A DNA stretch of 64,000 bases from Trichomonas vaginalis G3 (GCF_026262505.1 NC_067203.1:5890001-5954000); one strand, 5' to 3'; shown: positions 18,863 to 29,260, counted from the stretch's first letter. Translations and numbers: made by a program. Notes: generated from the letters alone by a model not told the origin.

Positions 18863-19846
18863 ATGTCGTTAAGTTCTCAGACATCATCAAGGAGAAGTTC
18901 GACAAACTCAGTCACAAGATCATCTACATCATCATTAAAAGGTAAAACAACTGGAAGAAAGAGCCTTGAACCAAAAAAAAATTATGATGATCTTAAAGGT
19001 TTCTCACTTAAGGATCTCCGTGAGAAGAAACAAGCAGCAATTAAGGCTCTGAACTTTGATGAAGCTGCTCGTATCACTAGATACATGGCTGGCAATAACG
19101 TTGATGAAACTGCTACCTTTGCAGAGTCATTGAAGAATGAACTCTGCCAAAATGTTGATTACCTTTTAAGAACGTACGATCTCTTCGAAAAAGAAGCAAA
19201 GAAGAAATATTTCGAAGAAGAATCTAAAATCCGTGCACAGAAGAAGGTTGTCTTTGATAGATTAGTTAAAGACTTCGAAGATAAGGTTCACGCCTACGAA
19301 ATTGACCGTAAGATTGACCTCACACTCGAAAATCAACGTGCTGTTGGTCAACAACAAGCTCTTGAAGCTAAGGCACGCAATCATGCCAAGAACGACAACT
19401 TCGAGGAAGCTAAGCAAACACTCCAAGAAGCTAACGAAGTCGGAAACATTGAGCGCCAGAGAAGATGCTTAGTCGTTAACGACAAATACGATAAGCTTAT
19501 CGAAAACGCCGAGATACAGCTTATGAATGACATCCAGTCACTTCAAGCTCGCGTTGAAACAGAGATTAACAATGCATTGGGAAGATATAACAATGCTATT
19601 GCCCAACAACAAAAGATAACAGCTGCTCAGATTGTCCAAGCTCCTCAAAAGTTACTTACAAAGAGAATGTCCAGTGAAACAAAGAAAGAAACAACAGAAA
19701 TGAAATCAAACGAAAAGAAACGTCAGGATAACTCAAAGTTCAAACAAACAGCCAAAGATACACTTCAGAAACTCGAAAATTATTTGATCAGCAAATTACA
19801 AGATGAAGATCGTATGTTCGTTTTCGCGGCTCGCGGAAATACTTAA
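18863..19846 (+). CDS. Charged coiled-coil protein, unknown function
   Basis: The protein has 327 residues. The first 40 are Ser/Thr-rich and basic. The remainder is almost all helix with high Glu/Lys/Gln content and heptad-like spacing (about 45-300), such as the EAKARNHAKNDNFEEAKQTL segment, which resembles UVR- or TPR-like helical hairpins around FDEAARI and FEEAKQTL. Many codons end in C, unlike the AT-rich neighbours, which suggests strong expression. Trichomonads have many cytoskeletal coiled-coil proteins, so a structural role is a reasonable guess but not shown. The stop is TAA followed by A, giving a UAAA signal. Confidence 0.75.
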   Translation: MSLSSQTSSRRSSTNSVTRSSTSSLKGKTTGRKSLEPKKNYDDLKGFSLKDLREKKQAAIKALNFDEAARITRYMAGNNVDETATFAESLKNELCQNVDYLLRTYDLFEKEAKKKYFEEESKIRAQKKVVFDRLVKDFEDKVHAYEIDRKIDLTLENQRAVGQQQALEAKARNHAKNDNFEEAKQTLQEANEVGNIERQRRCLVVNDKYDKLIENAEIQLMNDIQSLQARVETEINNALGRYNNAIAQQQKITAAQIVQAPQKLLTKRMSSETKKETTEMKSNEKKRQDNSKFKQTAKDTLQKLENYLISKLQDEDRMFVFAARGNT

Positions 19847-20027
19847 AAAATTATCAGTAAAATGGAAATCATTTTTGATTTACTCGAAATTATTACTTTT
19901 TTTTACCAATAATTTTTCAATAGATTTTGTTCCAAAAACACTTTGGTAAAACATAAAAAAGGTCAAAAACTTTGGAAGATAGTTTTACTTGCTAATATAT
20001 ACAAACAAAATAATATAATTTTGAAAG

Positions 20028-21113
20028 TTAATCGACCTTGACTGTAGGTGAACTCATCTTCGATCTCAAGAAAAGGTTGATTGAAAGACAAACAACAATG
20101 AAAGCAAATGAAAATTCATAACCTAAAATTGTTTTTTTCATTTTTTTTCCAACCCAAAAGTCATAGTCACATGCATTGCCAGTTTCAGTTTCTTCGAAGA
20201 AGTGAATCTTTTCTAAGTCAGAAATTCTGAATTTAGTCTTAGCTATACATCGATCTGATTGGTAGACTGATATTGGAACATCTTTAACCGAAACACCTAG
20301 ATCTTTTGCAATATATCTGTCATCAGTCCATCCAAATTGCATTTTTGAAGAATATTTTTCTGATAGATTCTGCAATTGCACTTTTTGAATATCGAGTAAT
20401 TTTTTAGGAGAAATAAACATGTAAAATGGCTTGCCTTTGATTTCTTGATAGTCTTGATAATCATAATAATGCATTGTAATGAATTTATTTTTTTCAATAA
20501 ATTGTGTTAAAAATTCTTTCTTTGGATTATATTCTATTTTAATAGTAGCTGATCTGAATGCTGTAAGTTTTGCTTTTTTAAGTGTTGAATTGATTTCATA
20601 TAAAAATGTAGTATTAAATAGTCTGTAATATCTATATAATCTTTTCATCTCTTTGTAAATTTTATTGTCTAAAGATGAGGCACTCAAAACAAATGTGCTT
20701 CCTTCATATTGAGGTATAAAATTCGTATCATTTTTTTCGGAGATATTTGTATTTAAGTAGTACGTAATAAATTCATCCCATGCGTTTATATCTTTGTTGA
20801 AAGTTCTAGGCCAATGTCTATAATCTTCACCTATAATCAAAACAATGAATGGTGTTCCACTTACATGAAGACTACGACATTTATATGGATGCTCAAAACA
20901 ATTCAATGACACTACCAAAACATCACTTCTTTGTCCTTTCTCTTTTGAAAAATTTTGATATAGAGCTGGAATTCCTACGCAATGCGAACAAATTGTTGAA
21001 TAGCAAACCGCAAAAATAGGTAAATTGACACTATTTTTAAGTTTAGATTTCAATTCTAATTGATTGAACTCCCAGAGCGTTGATCTCCCGAGAGTGAGTA
21101 ATTGAAAAATCAT
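20028..21113 (-). CDS. Thioredoxin-like (PDI-type) membrane protein with CSHC motif
   Basis: The protein has 361 residues from the ATG at 21113. That start is chosen because a TCATT initiator lies 16 bases upstream, although the frame extends 27 codons further back. Residues 1-15 may be a weak signal sequence. The thioredoxin fold begins around residue 18, and the redox motif CSHC is at 42-45, followed by GIP, DVLVVSLNC and the cis-Pro region SGTPFIVLI. One transmembrane helix lies near the C-terminus, with a short cytosolic tail. This is the layout of a single-pass ER oxidoreductase (TMX-like), probably for disulfide formation or isomerisation. The active site CSHC differs from the usual CGHC of PDI. 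Confidence 0.75.
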   Translation of the reverse strand: MIFQLLTLGRSTLWEFNQLELKSKLKNSVNLPIFAVCYSTICSHCVGIPALYQNFSKEKGQRSDVLVVSLNCFEHPYKCRSLHVSGTPFIVLIIGEDYRHWPRTFNKDINAWDEFITYYLNTNISEKNDTNFIPQYEGSTFVLSASSLDNKIYKEMKRLYRYYRLFNTTFLYEINSTLKKAKLTAFRSATIKIEYNPKKEFLTQFIEKNKFITMHYYDYQDYQEIKGKPFYMFISPKKLLDIQKVQLQNLSEKYSSKMQFGWTDDRYIAKDLGVSVKDVPISVYQSDRCIAKTKFRISDLEKIHFFEETETGNACDYDFWVGKKMKKTILGYEFSFAFIVVCLSINLFLRSKMSSPTVKVD

Positions 21114-21126
21114 AACCCTCTCAAGA

Positions 21127-21131
21127 AATGA
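21127..21131 (-). promoter_or_regulatory. Initiator (TCATT) that decides the start of the thioredoxin-like gene
   Basis: TCATT on the minus strand sets +1 at base 21129, 16 bases before the ATG at 21113. This is inside the longer open frame and argues for the shorter protein. Confidence 0.6.
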
Positions 21132-21407
21132 AATAAACTTCCCAAATATATTATTACCATCACACATATAATTAATATCTCTAGAGTATTTCAATATTTT
21201 TTATACAATAAGATTTCATTTCTTATAATGGCTATAATAATCGGACAATACAATAAGAATTCGAAGATTTTATTGTTTATAGAAGAGCACATCAATCAGA
21301 AACTATGTTTCATTCTAAATAGATAAATAATATATATTTCTAAACTTTACAATACCAAGTGGTTATATTTTATTAACAAAACAGTAAATAATTGATTAGG
21401 AAAGTGT

Positions 21408-21926
21408 CTATTCTTTTTGTTTTCCTTTTTTAACAGTAGTTTGCTTAATTTGTGGAGGATTAGCAACCATTAGCTTATAGTTAGAGTATAATTTGAACTT
21501 CTTATTCAATTTCTGCAAATTGTGAATCCATAAATCAGCCTCAACTTTAGGTACAAAATTGGATTTTCTTCTAAAGATTTGTTGGAGCTCAGAAGCTACT
21601 GCATAGTAAGGGCTTTCCACTGGGTTGTATGTCATTGCGTTTTTCCAAATAGTTTCCATATCTTTTTTCCAATCTTCTATTGTAGTATATTGTGATTTCT
21701 CTAATTTCGTTGAAACAGTTCCAAGATCCATAGGATAAGATGGCTTAATCTTAATCAAGTAATTTGGAAGTCCATCTTTAACAGGGTCTACTGGCTTCAA
21801 GAAAAATGAGGCAATTGGTATCTTTTTTATCTTATTTGTTATTTCTATAGCTCTTTCACGTTCGATACTTGTCATTGGTTGTACTGTTAATTGTGAATTT
21901 GATACTGATTTAGGAAGATTTTTCAT
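21408..21926 (-). CDS. Bromodomain protein (small, single domain)
   Basis: The protein has 172 residues with one bromodomain at about 28-135. Signatures are FLKPVDP, the ZA-loop YLIKIKPSYPMDLGTVSTKL and the WKNAMTYNPVESPYY segment, which contains the conserved Asn that binds acetyl-lysine. A basic tail follows (KKGKQKE). Such proteins read acetylated histones. It has no other domain, unlike BET or GCN5 proteins, and small single-bromodomain proteins are common in trichomonads. No strict initiator is seen upstream. Confidence 0.88.
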   Translation of the reverse strand: MKNLPKSVSNSQLTVQPMTSIERERAIEITNKIKKIPIASFFLKPVDPVKDGLPNYLIKIKPSYPMDLGTVSTKLEKSQYTTIEDWKKDMETIWKNAMTYNPVESPYYAVASELQQIFRRKSNFVPKVEADLWIHNLQKLNKKFKLYSNYKLMVANPPQIKQTTVKKGKQKE

Positions 21927-22204
21927 AAATTTCTCGAATTCAAATTGTCACTTTTCTCAATCTTTAAGCTTCATAAGGATCATGAACAATTGAACTGATT
22001 TGAGTGAATTGATCCGGACCAATATAATAACGATAAGCACTTTAAGCAACACATTGAGTTTAGGCACAAAAATATAATCTTTTACTTTTTTTGATTGAAT
22101 ATTTCCAAAATTAGTATTAAAAATTTTGATGATAATAAGTTATAGCATAACATTTAATAATAATCATACAATAATATACATATAAAAGAACAAAAGTAAA
22201 TAAA

Positions 22205-22798
22205 TTAGCAGCAAGGAGAAGAGTCTGTGTTAACTTCTGATTTCAAACGAGATTGTCGAAGAACGTTTGCATTAGCGTTTGCAGTTTTAAGATCAATTGC
22301 AATATCTGTAAATAATTTTTCAATATTTTGTCCAGTTTTTGCAGATGTAACGTAAAACTTGAACCCTCCATTTGTTGCCCATTCTTCAGCTTGCAATAAA
22401 GAGACTTCAAATTCCTCTTGTAAATCTGATTTATTTGCAACCACGTAAACTAAAGCGTCATTTCCTGCAACTTCGCGGAAACTGGTTACCCAGTTATTCA
22501 GTTTAATATAAGAGTTCTTGTTAACAAGAGAAAAGACTACAACCGCTGCATTAGCATTTCTAAAATAGATCGGGCTCAGTGATTTGAATTTTTCCTGCCC
22601 AGCAGTATCCCAAATTTGGAGGACTATATCATCATCGGGTTGTTTAACAGTGAACATTTGGTAGTTAGCGCCGACCGTTGATGGTTCGTACTGATTAAAT
22701 GTTTTGTCAATGAGATAAGAGGTGATTGATGTTTTTCCAACGCTTTCATCACCAATTGTAACAACTCGGAGTTGCTGATTGGATTGTTTGCTTAACAT
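22205..22798 (-). CDS. Rab-family small GTPase
   Basis: The protein has 197 residues with all G motifs: GDESVGKTS (P-loop), WDTAGQEKF (switch II), NKSD and TSAK. The effector region reads YEPSTVGANY, and the protein ends in CC for double geranylgeranylation. It cycles between GDP and GTP to direct vesicle traffic. The closest general type is Rab5/Rab22-like, but the subfamily is uncertain because trichomonads have many lineage-specific Rabs. The ATG at 22798 is the first in frame. Confidence 0.93.
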   Translation of the reverse strand: MLSKQSNQQLRVVTIGDESVGKTSITSYLIDKTFNQYEPSTVGANYQMFTVKQPDDDIVLQIWDTAGQEKFKSLSPIYFRNANAAVVVFSLVNKNSYIKLNNWVTSFREVAGNDALVYVVANKSDLQEEFEVSLLQAEEWATNGGFKFYVTSAKTGQNIEKLFTDIAIDLKTANANANVLRQSRLKSEVNTDSSPCC

Positions 22799-23774
22799 TT
22801 TTGATTTTTGAAGATTTTGAATGCTCAGAAAATTTTAACAACAAATCGTTAAATTCGTAGATCTATTTCACATATGATATCCGAGAATTTTGCAAAATCT
22901 AGATTTCTGTAGGAAGATAAAAATTCAGAGTTTCGGTTTGTGGGTGATGTTACAGGAGTTCAACTGTCACTTTTATAGTTTTTTTACAGAACTGATCCCG
23001 CGATTTTGAATTCTAGTTTATCCCCGATTTTGATAGCATTTCAAGTTTTATTAAATACGTTGGTTTATTTATTCAAGTTATTTGCACCCCATTATGATGT
23101 TTATTCGTCGATTGAAGACATTTCAATTTCGAGCATATCTAGCTTCATGATCCTCATATTGTGATATGTGGCTTGATAAATGGCAATGCTTTGATATTTA
23201 TAATCCCATTATATTTTGAAATTATTATTTTATCTCTTAAAATGGTGATCTCCTGTTTTGAAATTAACCTTTAAACATACATAAGAAACATCAAAAATAT
23301 ATGATGCATGAACATCAGAAACAAACTTTAATTTACTGATAAAATTTCTCTTTACTGGGTCACTGCAAAATTCTAAAATGGCGGCACTCAAGTGAAGTTT
23401 GATACATATTTTCAAACAATCACTCTAATTAACTTTATATCCTTCACTATCGAATTTTTTTCTGTAATGTGAGAGGTTCTTATTTTATTCATATAATAAA
23501 TAAACATGTGTTATTATTCCTCGCAATTTAGTTGCAGCTTTCCACCAACTAAATAACGAAGAATTCAATTTTTTTTAATATATGCGTTCGGATGACCATG
23601 CTATTGCCCTAGAATTTTCTATTATTAATACGTTGTTTCTCATCAATAGACTTAATTAAAATTCATAATTTAAATACGAAATATTTTTATTCATTGTTTT
23701 CCACATGAATAACATAGTATCATTTTCTTCTAATGAATTTAAGGGATATTTTATATGGTAAAACACAGATATTT
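22799..23774. other. Intergenic between divergent Rab and ankyrin genes
   Basis: AT-rich, no intact gene seen on either strand. Confidence 0.5.
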
Positions 23775-23779
23775 CCTTT
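23775..23779 (+). promoter_or_regulatory. M5-like CCTTT core promoter motif
   Basis: CCTTT lies 15-19 bases upstream of the ankyrin ATG at 23794, and no TCAYW initiator is present there. T. vaginalis uses an M5 element (CCTTT) over the start site as an alternative to the initiator. The match is short, so this is suggestive only. Confidence 0.4.
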
Positions 23780-23793
23780 TTTAAAAATTATTA

Positions 23794-25353
23794 ATGTCCG
23801 AAAAAGACGTTCATCCAAACAAATACAGCGAACTGCGTAGTATCTATAAATACTACATTGATTCATACATTGCGTTGTATCAGCTGAAAACGGAAAAAGA
23901 AGAAGATTTAAACTCTATTTACAAAATAATCAAAACAGAATTGATTGATACAAATAAATATTCTCCCAAAAGCATGATAAAAGACATTTTAAATATCATT
24001 CCGTATAATAATCGCTATGCAAAGTCATATTTATCTCTTGCCAAACTCATATCTGATGAATATCATGTCAAAGAGGCTAACAATGTCATAGGACTTTCAA
24101 TATTAATGTTTTATAAAGAATATGGAATTAAATTATCTAAATATGGTGACTTCGAAAATTATGATTTTAAAAATTTTGATATTCATACAGAGAATACAAT
24201 ATACAGAGCAATTATGTATAATGACTTAGAAAGATTCATTTTATTCACAGAAATAGATGAATTTGATAAAAATCAAACACTTAAAAGCCAATTATATCCA
24301 GACTCTTACAAAGAATATTCATTACTTGAATTATGTTGTTACTATGGGGCTGTTGATTGTTTCAATTTATTAAGAACAAAATTCAGCTCAAAAATAACTC
24401 AAGAATGTCTAGAAAATTCATTTTTAGGAGGAAATCCGGAGATCATGAGTGAATGTTTGAAATATCAAAAACCAGATGAATATTGCATGAAATATGCAAT
24501 TATCTCGCACAACATTGATTTTGTTACATTCTTGATGAATGAATACAATATAGAGATCGATTTAGAATACTGCACAATTTACAATAATCTTGAATCCTTT
24601 TTAGTTTATTTCGATCAAACTAATGATTTTAACAAATGCTTTATTAATTCAGTGAGGTTCAATATTCCATCCCTTTTGGAATACTTCCTTTCACGTGGTG
24701 CGAATATCAATGCAAAAGTTGAAAGAGGAGAAACTGCTCTTCATTATGCAACATTGAATAATAGTAAAGAAACAGCCGAATTTCTTATTTCACATGGTGC
24801 AAATATCAATGAAAAAGATAATGACGGAGAAACTGCACTTCATCTTGCAGCATTGAATAATTATACAGAAACAGCTGAAGTTCTTATTTCACATGGCGCA
24901 AATATAAACGAAAAAAATGAATTTTTAAGAACAGCACTTCATTATGCAGCAGAATATGATAATGGTAAAGAAACAGCCGAAGTTCTTATTTCACATTGTG
25001 CAAATATCAACGAAAAAGATGAATATGGACAAACCACACTTCATTGGGCAGCATGGTATAATAGAAAAGAAACAGCCGATGTTCTCATTTCACATGGTGC
25101 AAATATCAATGAAAAAGATGAAGATGGACGAACCGCACTTCATTTTGCAGCATTGAATAATAGTAAAGAAACTGCCGATTTTCTTATTTCACATGGTGCA
25201 AATATCAATGAAAAAGATAATGATGGAGAAACTGCACTTCATCTTGCAGCATTGAATAATAGTAAAGAAACTGCCGAATTTCTTATTTCACATGGTGCAA
25301 ATATCAATGAAAAAGATAAAGAGGAAAACCTGCACTCAATATTGCAGCATTGA
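23794..25353 (+). CDS. DUF3447-type ankyrin protein, 3' end frameshifted
   Basis: The protein has 519 residues. Residues 1-165 form a helical N-terminal region (starting SEKDVHPNKYSELRSIYKYY), and 165-290 the DUF3447-type degenerate repeats with LLELCCYYGAVDCF. Six complete 33-residue ankyrin repeats follow (core TALH.AALNN.KETAE.LISHG). The protein is the full-length guide to the truncated left-edge gene, with which it shares about two thirds of positions in the common region. At about 25323 one base is missing relative to the repeat consensus, so the frame leaves the array and stops after ILQH. The correct array continues in another frame to 25445. An M5-like CCTTT lies just upstream. Function: protein binding, partner unknown. 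Confidence 0.85.
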   Translation: MSEKDVHPNKYSELRSIYKYYIDSYIALYQLKTEKEEDLNSIYKIIKTELIDTNKYSPKSMIKDILNIIPYNNRYAKSYLSLAKLISDEYHVKEANNVIGLSILMFYKEYGIKLSKYGDFENYDFKNFDIHTENTIYRAIMYNDLERFILFTEIDEFDKNQTLKSQLYPDSYKEYSLLELCCYYGAVDCFNLLRTKFSSKITQECLENSFLGGNPEIMSECLKYQKPDEYCMKYAIISHNIDFVTFLMNEYNIEIDLEYCTIYNNLESFLVYFDQTNDFNKCFINSVRFNIPSLLEYFLSRGANINAKVERGETALHYATLNNSKETAEFLISHGANINEKDNDGETALHLAALNNYTETAEVLISHGANINEKNEFLRTALHYAAEYDNGKETAEVLISHCANINEKDEYGQTTLHWAAWYNRKETADVLISHGANINEKDEDGRTALHFAALNNSKETADFLISHGANINEKDNDGETALHLAALNNSKETAEFLISHGANINEKDKEENLHSILQH

Positions 25354-25445
25354 ATAATTGTAAAGAAACAGCCGAAGTTCTCATTTCATATACGTTTAGA
25401 AATATTACAATCCAGATTCTAAAAATATCAGATTCTGAGTTGTAA
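25323..25445 (+). pseudogene. Out-of-frame 3' tail of the ankyrin gene
   Basis: Shifted by one base, the sequence continues the ankyrin pattern (PALNIAALNNCKETAEVLIS) and then a short unrelated end that stops at TAA 25443-25445. This shows that a single-base deletion has cut off the last repeat and tail of the gene beginning at 23794. Confidence 0.7.
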
Positions 25446-26565
25446 ACAGGGTGACTGAATCATATTTTGAATCTTAAGCATCCTGGAATAATTCCAACAT
25501 TTCCCATTAATTTTATAAAAAATAATTTTATATAATCTTTGTAATTATACTTTACAGATCGTTTAAAACAATTTGCTATATTTCATGCTTTAAAGATAGC
25601 CGTTATTACTAATTTGTATATATTATTAATAACATAAAATAATTAACGTGGATGAGTTTTCATGCAGCCGTAAGGATCACATTTTGAGAGTTTTACATGG
25701 CATTTGCCGGCATATTTATCAATGTTATAGAATAAAAGATGGCTTTGTAAGATTCATAAAGATTTCTTTTTATTCTAATCAATAATAGTAATGATTAGTT
25801 TCTTGTAAAAAAAAGTCAACTCAGAGACTTTAATTAGGAAGACTAGTTAATTCGCATATGGTTCATCTTACTGATATGGGTTTAACTCGTCTTGAACCAT
25901 CAAATCTTCCGATCAGGTGTCAAATAGCGTACATCAAAAGAAGCTTAAAAATATATGCTAATAATATATTTCAAATAAAAAGCATTGCAATTTAAAAAAA
26001 GTGCCAAAAATTTGAATTAAAATTCTTTATTCCAAATACAAATGAAAGCGGAAGCCTTACCTGCAGATAATTTTGAGATAAGAAAACAAAATATAGAATT
26101 AATTTGTATATCAATTCAGATGTTTTTACCAAGAATTAATAAAAGAATACTACAATTCCGAAGCAGAATAATGCGGGAGAATAACTGACAATACAACTAA
26201 TTGTATATTACAAGATAGTTGCCAATTGGAGTAATAAATTATTCTGCGCAAATCATTTCTTTCATTTCTGGCATGACGAGCAGAGCGGAAGCGATCAGCA
26301 ACCCTAGGAAAAAAGAAGAGGTGTGTCACTTTTCATGCATGTACCTTTGACTTTTTTCCACTTTCTGACACCAGATCAAAATTTAGATTTATGCAGATAT
26401 GATATATTATTATGTCCCGGCATGGCATGTACACTTTGCAGATTTTTAATGAGGGTGGAATCAGAATGATTTTTTTGACCATCGAACTCTATACCAATTT
26501 AGGAAGAAATACATATCACCATACTTGAGGTATGTGCATCAAAATAAAACTGTAATGTTTCAACT
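25446..26565. other. Intergenic, no gene seen
   Basis: About 1.1 kb of AT-rich sequence. I found no open frame of note, no tRNA and no clear repeat. Confidence 0.5.
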
Positions 26566-26570
26566 TCATT
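26566..26570 (+). promoter_or_regulatory. Initiator (TCATT) of the LRR gene
   Basis: TCATT sets +1 at base 26568, 9 bases before the ATG at 26577. Confidence 0.65.
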
Positions 26571-26576
26571 TTAATA

Positions 26577-27347
26577 ATGAGCGGAATGAGTGGGTTTCCA
26601 ATAAATCAAACAATTAATAACGCACGACAAACACATAAAAATATATTTGTTTTCGGAGAAACTCTTAATATGGCGTATTATCAATCTCTTCTCTCTGTAA
26701 TTCAAAACAACTCCACGAGATGTCGATTCTCTTTTAATGATTGTGTCATTACTAATGAAACGGTAGATGTATTAGATCGACTATTTCAGCAAAATATTGA
26801 TTTTGATGCACTTTTATTATCAAATGTTGAATTTTCGAATATTCAATCGGCATTTAAAATAATTTCCAAAGCAAAAGGTCTTTCTATTTTGTCTATTAGA
26901 AATTCTCACTTATTAGAGTTAGATTCTTCTTTATTTTGTGAGACATTAAAAGAATTGCATTATTTGCAAACACTAAGTATAGTATCAGAGCGATTCAGTG
27001 AAAATTATTTCAATGATGTTTGCACATCTTTATGTAATCATCAGTTTCTTCGCGATTTCCAATGGTCTGATGCTACAATTGGCGATATTTCGTGCTTTGG
27101 TGCTTTTTTCCGCACATGTCCTAACCTTCATAACATTAAACTCACTCAAATAATGTTATCAGAAGAATGGATCCAATTTTTAATTCAAATTCTTGATGAA
27201 AGCTGGAAGATGGAAAATCTTGAAGTTAATCATGTATACACTCCCCTTATGAACAAAATATCTCGAAATGCCGAAAGAGCAAAATTGAAATCTTCAATGC
27301 CATCATTATGTATGTATGATCTTGTTCAAAATCTAACAAAAACATAG
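26577..27347 (+). CDS. Leucine-rich-repeat (RNI-like) protein
   Basis: The protein has 256 residues. It shows irregular leucine-rich repeats of about 28 residues between roughly 45 and 230, such as FDALLLSNVEFSNIQSAF, GLSILSIRNSHLLEL and LHNIKLTQIMLSEEWIQFL. These resemble the ribonuclease-inhibitor type seen in many short trichomonad LRR proteins. There is no signal peptide or transmembrane segment, so it is probably cytosolic and a binding scaffold. It is unlike the BspA-type surface LRR proteins of T. vaginalis. The start is supported by an initiator 9 bases upstream. Confidence 0.7.
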   Translation: MSGMSGFPINQTINNARQTHKNIFVFGETLNMAYYQSLLSVIQNNSTRCRFSFNDCVITNETVDVLDRLFQQNIDFDALLLSNVEFSNIQSAFKIISKAKGLSILSIRNSHLLELDSSLFCETLKELHYLQTLSIVSERFSENYFNDVCTSLCNHQFLRDFQWSDATIGDISCFGAFFRTCPNLHNIKLTQIMLSEEWIQFLIQILDESWKMENLEVNHVYTPLMNKISRNAERAKLKSSMPSLCMYDLVQNLTKT

Positions 27348-27521
27348 AAATAATATAATTACTAACTTGGTTTTCTTCTAATATGTTGATATTAGAAATT
27401 GAAATTCAAAATTTGCGTTTATTGAATTCAAATACGATTAACCATATTATATTTAACATAGAAAAATAGTTTGTTTGAAAATTCCTAATAAAAACATTTC
27501 TGTTTACAAATAAATAACATT

Positions 27522-28634
27522 TTATACCATATTTTCATGTAAGAATGGATGATGAATGATTTGATCAATAGTATATCTTTGTCGTGGATCAATTTTAAGT
27601 AAATTCCTAAGGAGATCTAAAAATATAGATTTTCTTCGCCGATCTATTTCTATAGAATGCTCATCATTATTTTCAGCGCAAAAATAGTTCATTACTAAGT
27701 ATTCCAGTGTATAAAGATTACTCGGAAACTGATATCTATTAATATTTCCATTATCATCAAAATAAGTAGTGTCAAACTGCCTTACCTGGTCTACAATAGA
27801 TTTAGGGAACTTTCCTACCGTGAATTCAATCATCTGTAGCATTTGTAGTGTGGTCGTACCAGGGAAAAGAGGCCAACCAAGATACAGTTCCGCAAGGAGA
27901 CATCCAAAAGACCATATATCAATTTTTTGTGAACAGCCAAGCTGTAAAATAATTTCTGGTGCTCGGTAAAATCTTGATTGTATGTAAAAGAAATCAGGAT
28001 CGCCTGATATCAGAGTACTTCCGAAATCGATAAGTTTTGGCTGATTATTTGTATCTATAACAATATTTTCTGGTTTAATATCCCCGTGAATATAATTTTT
28101 CCTGTGTAGTAGTTTGATTGCTTGTGATATCTCTCTTGCTACTTGTTGTACTAGAGATATTGGGAAACCGAGGCCACGCATTTGGATAAGCTGAAGTAAT
28201 GAAAAAGGATAAAAATTCATTAAAATTACTTTATGACGTTTGTATTCAAACCAATCTATCATCGTACCTATCGTGTTTAGTTCAGTTCCGTTGTTGAAAG
28301 TATTAAATTCAGTTAAAACCATAATTTCTCTCTCGGCTTGTCGGTCAATTTGTGAATGGTCTGGTAAATGCTTGTATATCTTAATCGCATATACTTGCTG
28401 CGTTTCAACGTCGATAACTTTATAAACTTCTGAGAATCCTCCTGAGCCAATAATATCTTGAACCATATAGTTTGCTTTCTCTGTTTGCATTACTTCATGA
28501 AGAGATATTAATAAACTGCCATTTATGTTTTCCGCCGCTCCTTCTCTATAAGGCTCAGGCGGAGATACAAAATAGCTCATATTAAATTCTAAGAGGTCCA
28601 ATACATATTCAGCTACTTTTAATAAAAAATGCAT
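27522..28634 (-). CDS. DYRK/HIPK-like protein kinase (CMGC group)
   Basis: The protein has 370 residues with one kinase domain (about 57-368). Features are a Gly-rich loop GSGGFSEVYKV, AIKIYK with the ATP-anchoring Lys near 85, HGDIKPENI, LIDFGST and activation loop YIQSRFYRAPEII, whose second Tyr is the one DYRK kinases autophosphorylate. KIDIWSFGC and the CMGC insert are also present. All catalytic residues are there; the usual HRD/HCD is HGD, which keeps the Asp. The start is set by a TCATT initiator 8 bases upstream of the ATG at 28634; the frame extends 15 codons further without an ATG. It probably phosphorylates Ser/Thr; substrates are unknown. Confidence 0.9.
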   Translation of the reverse strand: MHFLLKVAEYVLDLLEFNMSYFVSPPEPYREGAAENINGSLLISLHEVMQTEKANYMVQDIIGSGGFSEVYKVIDVETQQVYAIKIYKHLPDHSQIDRQAEREIMVLTEFNTFNNGTELNTIGTMIDWFEYKRHKVILMNFYPFSLLQLIQMRGLGFPISLVQQVAREISQAIKLLHRKNYIHGDIKPENIVIDTNNQPKLIDFGSTLISGDPDFFYIQSRFYRAPEIILQLGCSQKIDIWSFGCLLAELYLGWPLFPGTTTLQMLQMIEFTVGKFPKSIVDQVRQFDTTYFDDNGNINRYQFPSNLYTLEYLVMNYFCAENNDEHSIEIDRRRKSIFLDLLRNLLKIDPRQRYTIDQIIHHPFLHENMV

Positions 28635-28639
28635 GCTCA

Positions 28640-28644
28640 AATGA
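28640..28644 (-). promoter_or_regulatory. Initiator (TCATT) of the DYRK-like kinase gene
   Basis: TCATT on the minus strand sets +1 at base 28642, 8 bases before the ATG at 28634, and excludes the upstream part of the frame. Confidence 0.65.
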
Positions 28645-28882
28645 TAAAATTTAAATTCTCCGTTATAAATCTCAGTCAATTCAAAAAAAATTGGATGACA
28701 TTAAAAAAATTGATGTCATAAGCAAAATTGGAGACTAGATTTTTCTTGCTGTATATTATAGTATTCCATATATGATAATGATTTTGATAAATTAACATAA
28801 TTTATTTTGATACATTTTTAATTTTGCTATTTGAGAGCTCATGTTAATACCACTTTATGTATGATCTTATTGAAGCTGATAG

Positions 28883-28888
28883 ACGATA
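28883..28888 (+). promoter_or_regulatory. Myb-element-like ACGATA before the zinc-finger gene
   Basis: ACGATA lies 13 bases upstream of the ATG at 28901. It is similar to the core bound by T. vaginalis Myb proteins. The match is short and unproven. Confidence 0.3.
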
Positions 28889-28900
28889 TGATTGGATCAA

Positions 28901-29260
28901 ATGTCAGAAATGATGGAAGGTGAAATTTTACGTAGGTATAATACATTACTCATGGAGTTCAAAATACAACATACTCTAGAACTTAAAAGTGGAAAATGCG
29001 CTTGCGTGAAGTGCCAAAAACTTTTTCGATCAATGGAATATTTGCGTTTACATTTCGAACGCGAACATTCTGCTGAATTAAAAGAACTCGAAAACAAAGC
29101 AAAAGAACTAGCAGAAGGAGATCTTTCATACCGTAAAAGGCGCTTTAGATCACAAAATAGATATTATTACGGAGATGAAAACGAATTCAATGATCATGAC
29201 TTAGAAATGGCAGAAGAGGTAGCTTTTAGAGAAGGTGAAGGTGATCAAAATCCAAAATAA
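28901..29260 (+). CDS. Small C2H2 zinc-finger protein
   Basis: The protein has 119 residues from the first ATG (28901). A single C2H2 finger is visible near residues 35-57: CVKCQKLFRSMEYLRLHFER followed by EH, giving C-x2-C-x12-H-x4-H spacing. The finger is followed by a charged helix (AELKELENKAKELA) and an acidic tail. The finger plus helix is reminiscent of the ARS2/SERRATE C-terminal finger, but the match is too short to assign. It may bind nucleic acid or protein. It is transcribed divergently from the kinase gene. Confidence 0.65.
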   Translation: MSEMMEGEILRRYNTLLMEFKIQHTLELKSGKCACVKCQKLFRSMEYLRLHFEREHSAELKELENKAKELAEGDLSYRKRRFRSQNRYYYGDENEFNDHDLEMAEEVAFREGEGDQNPK

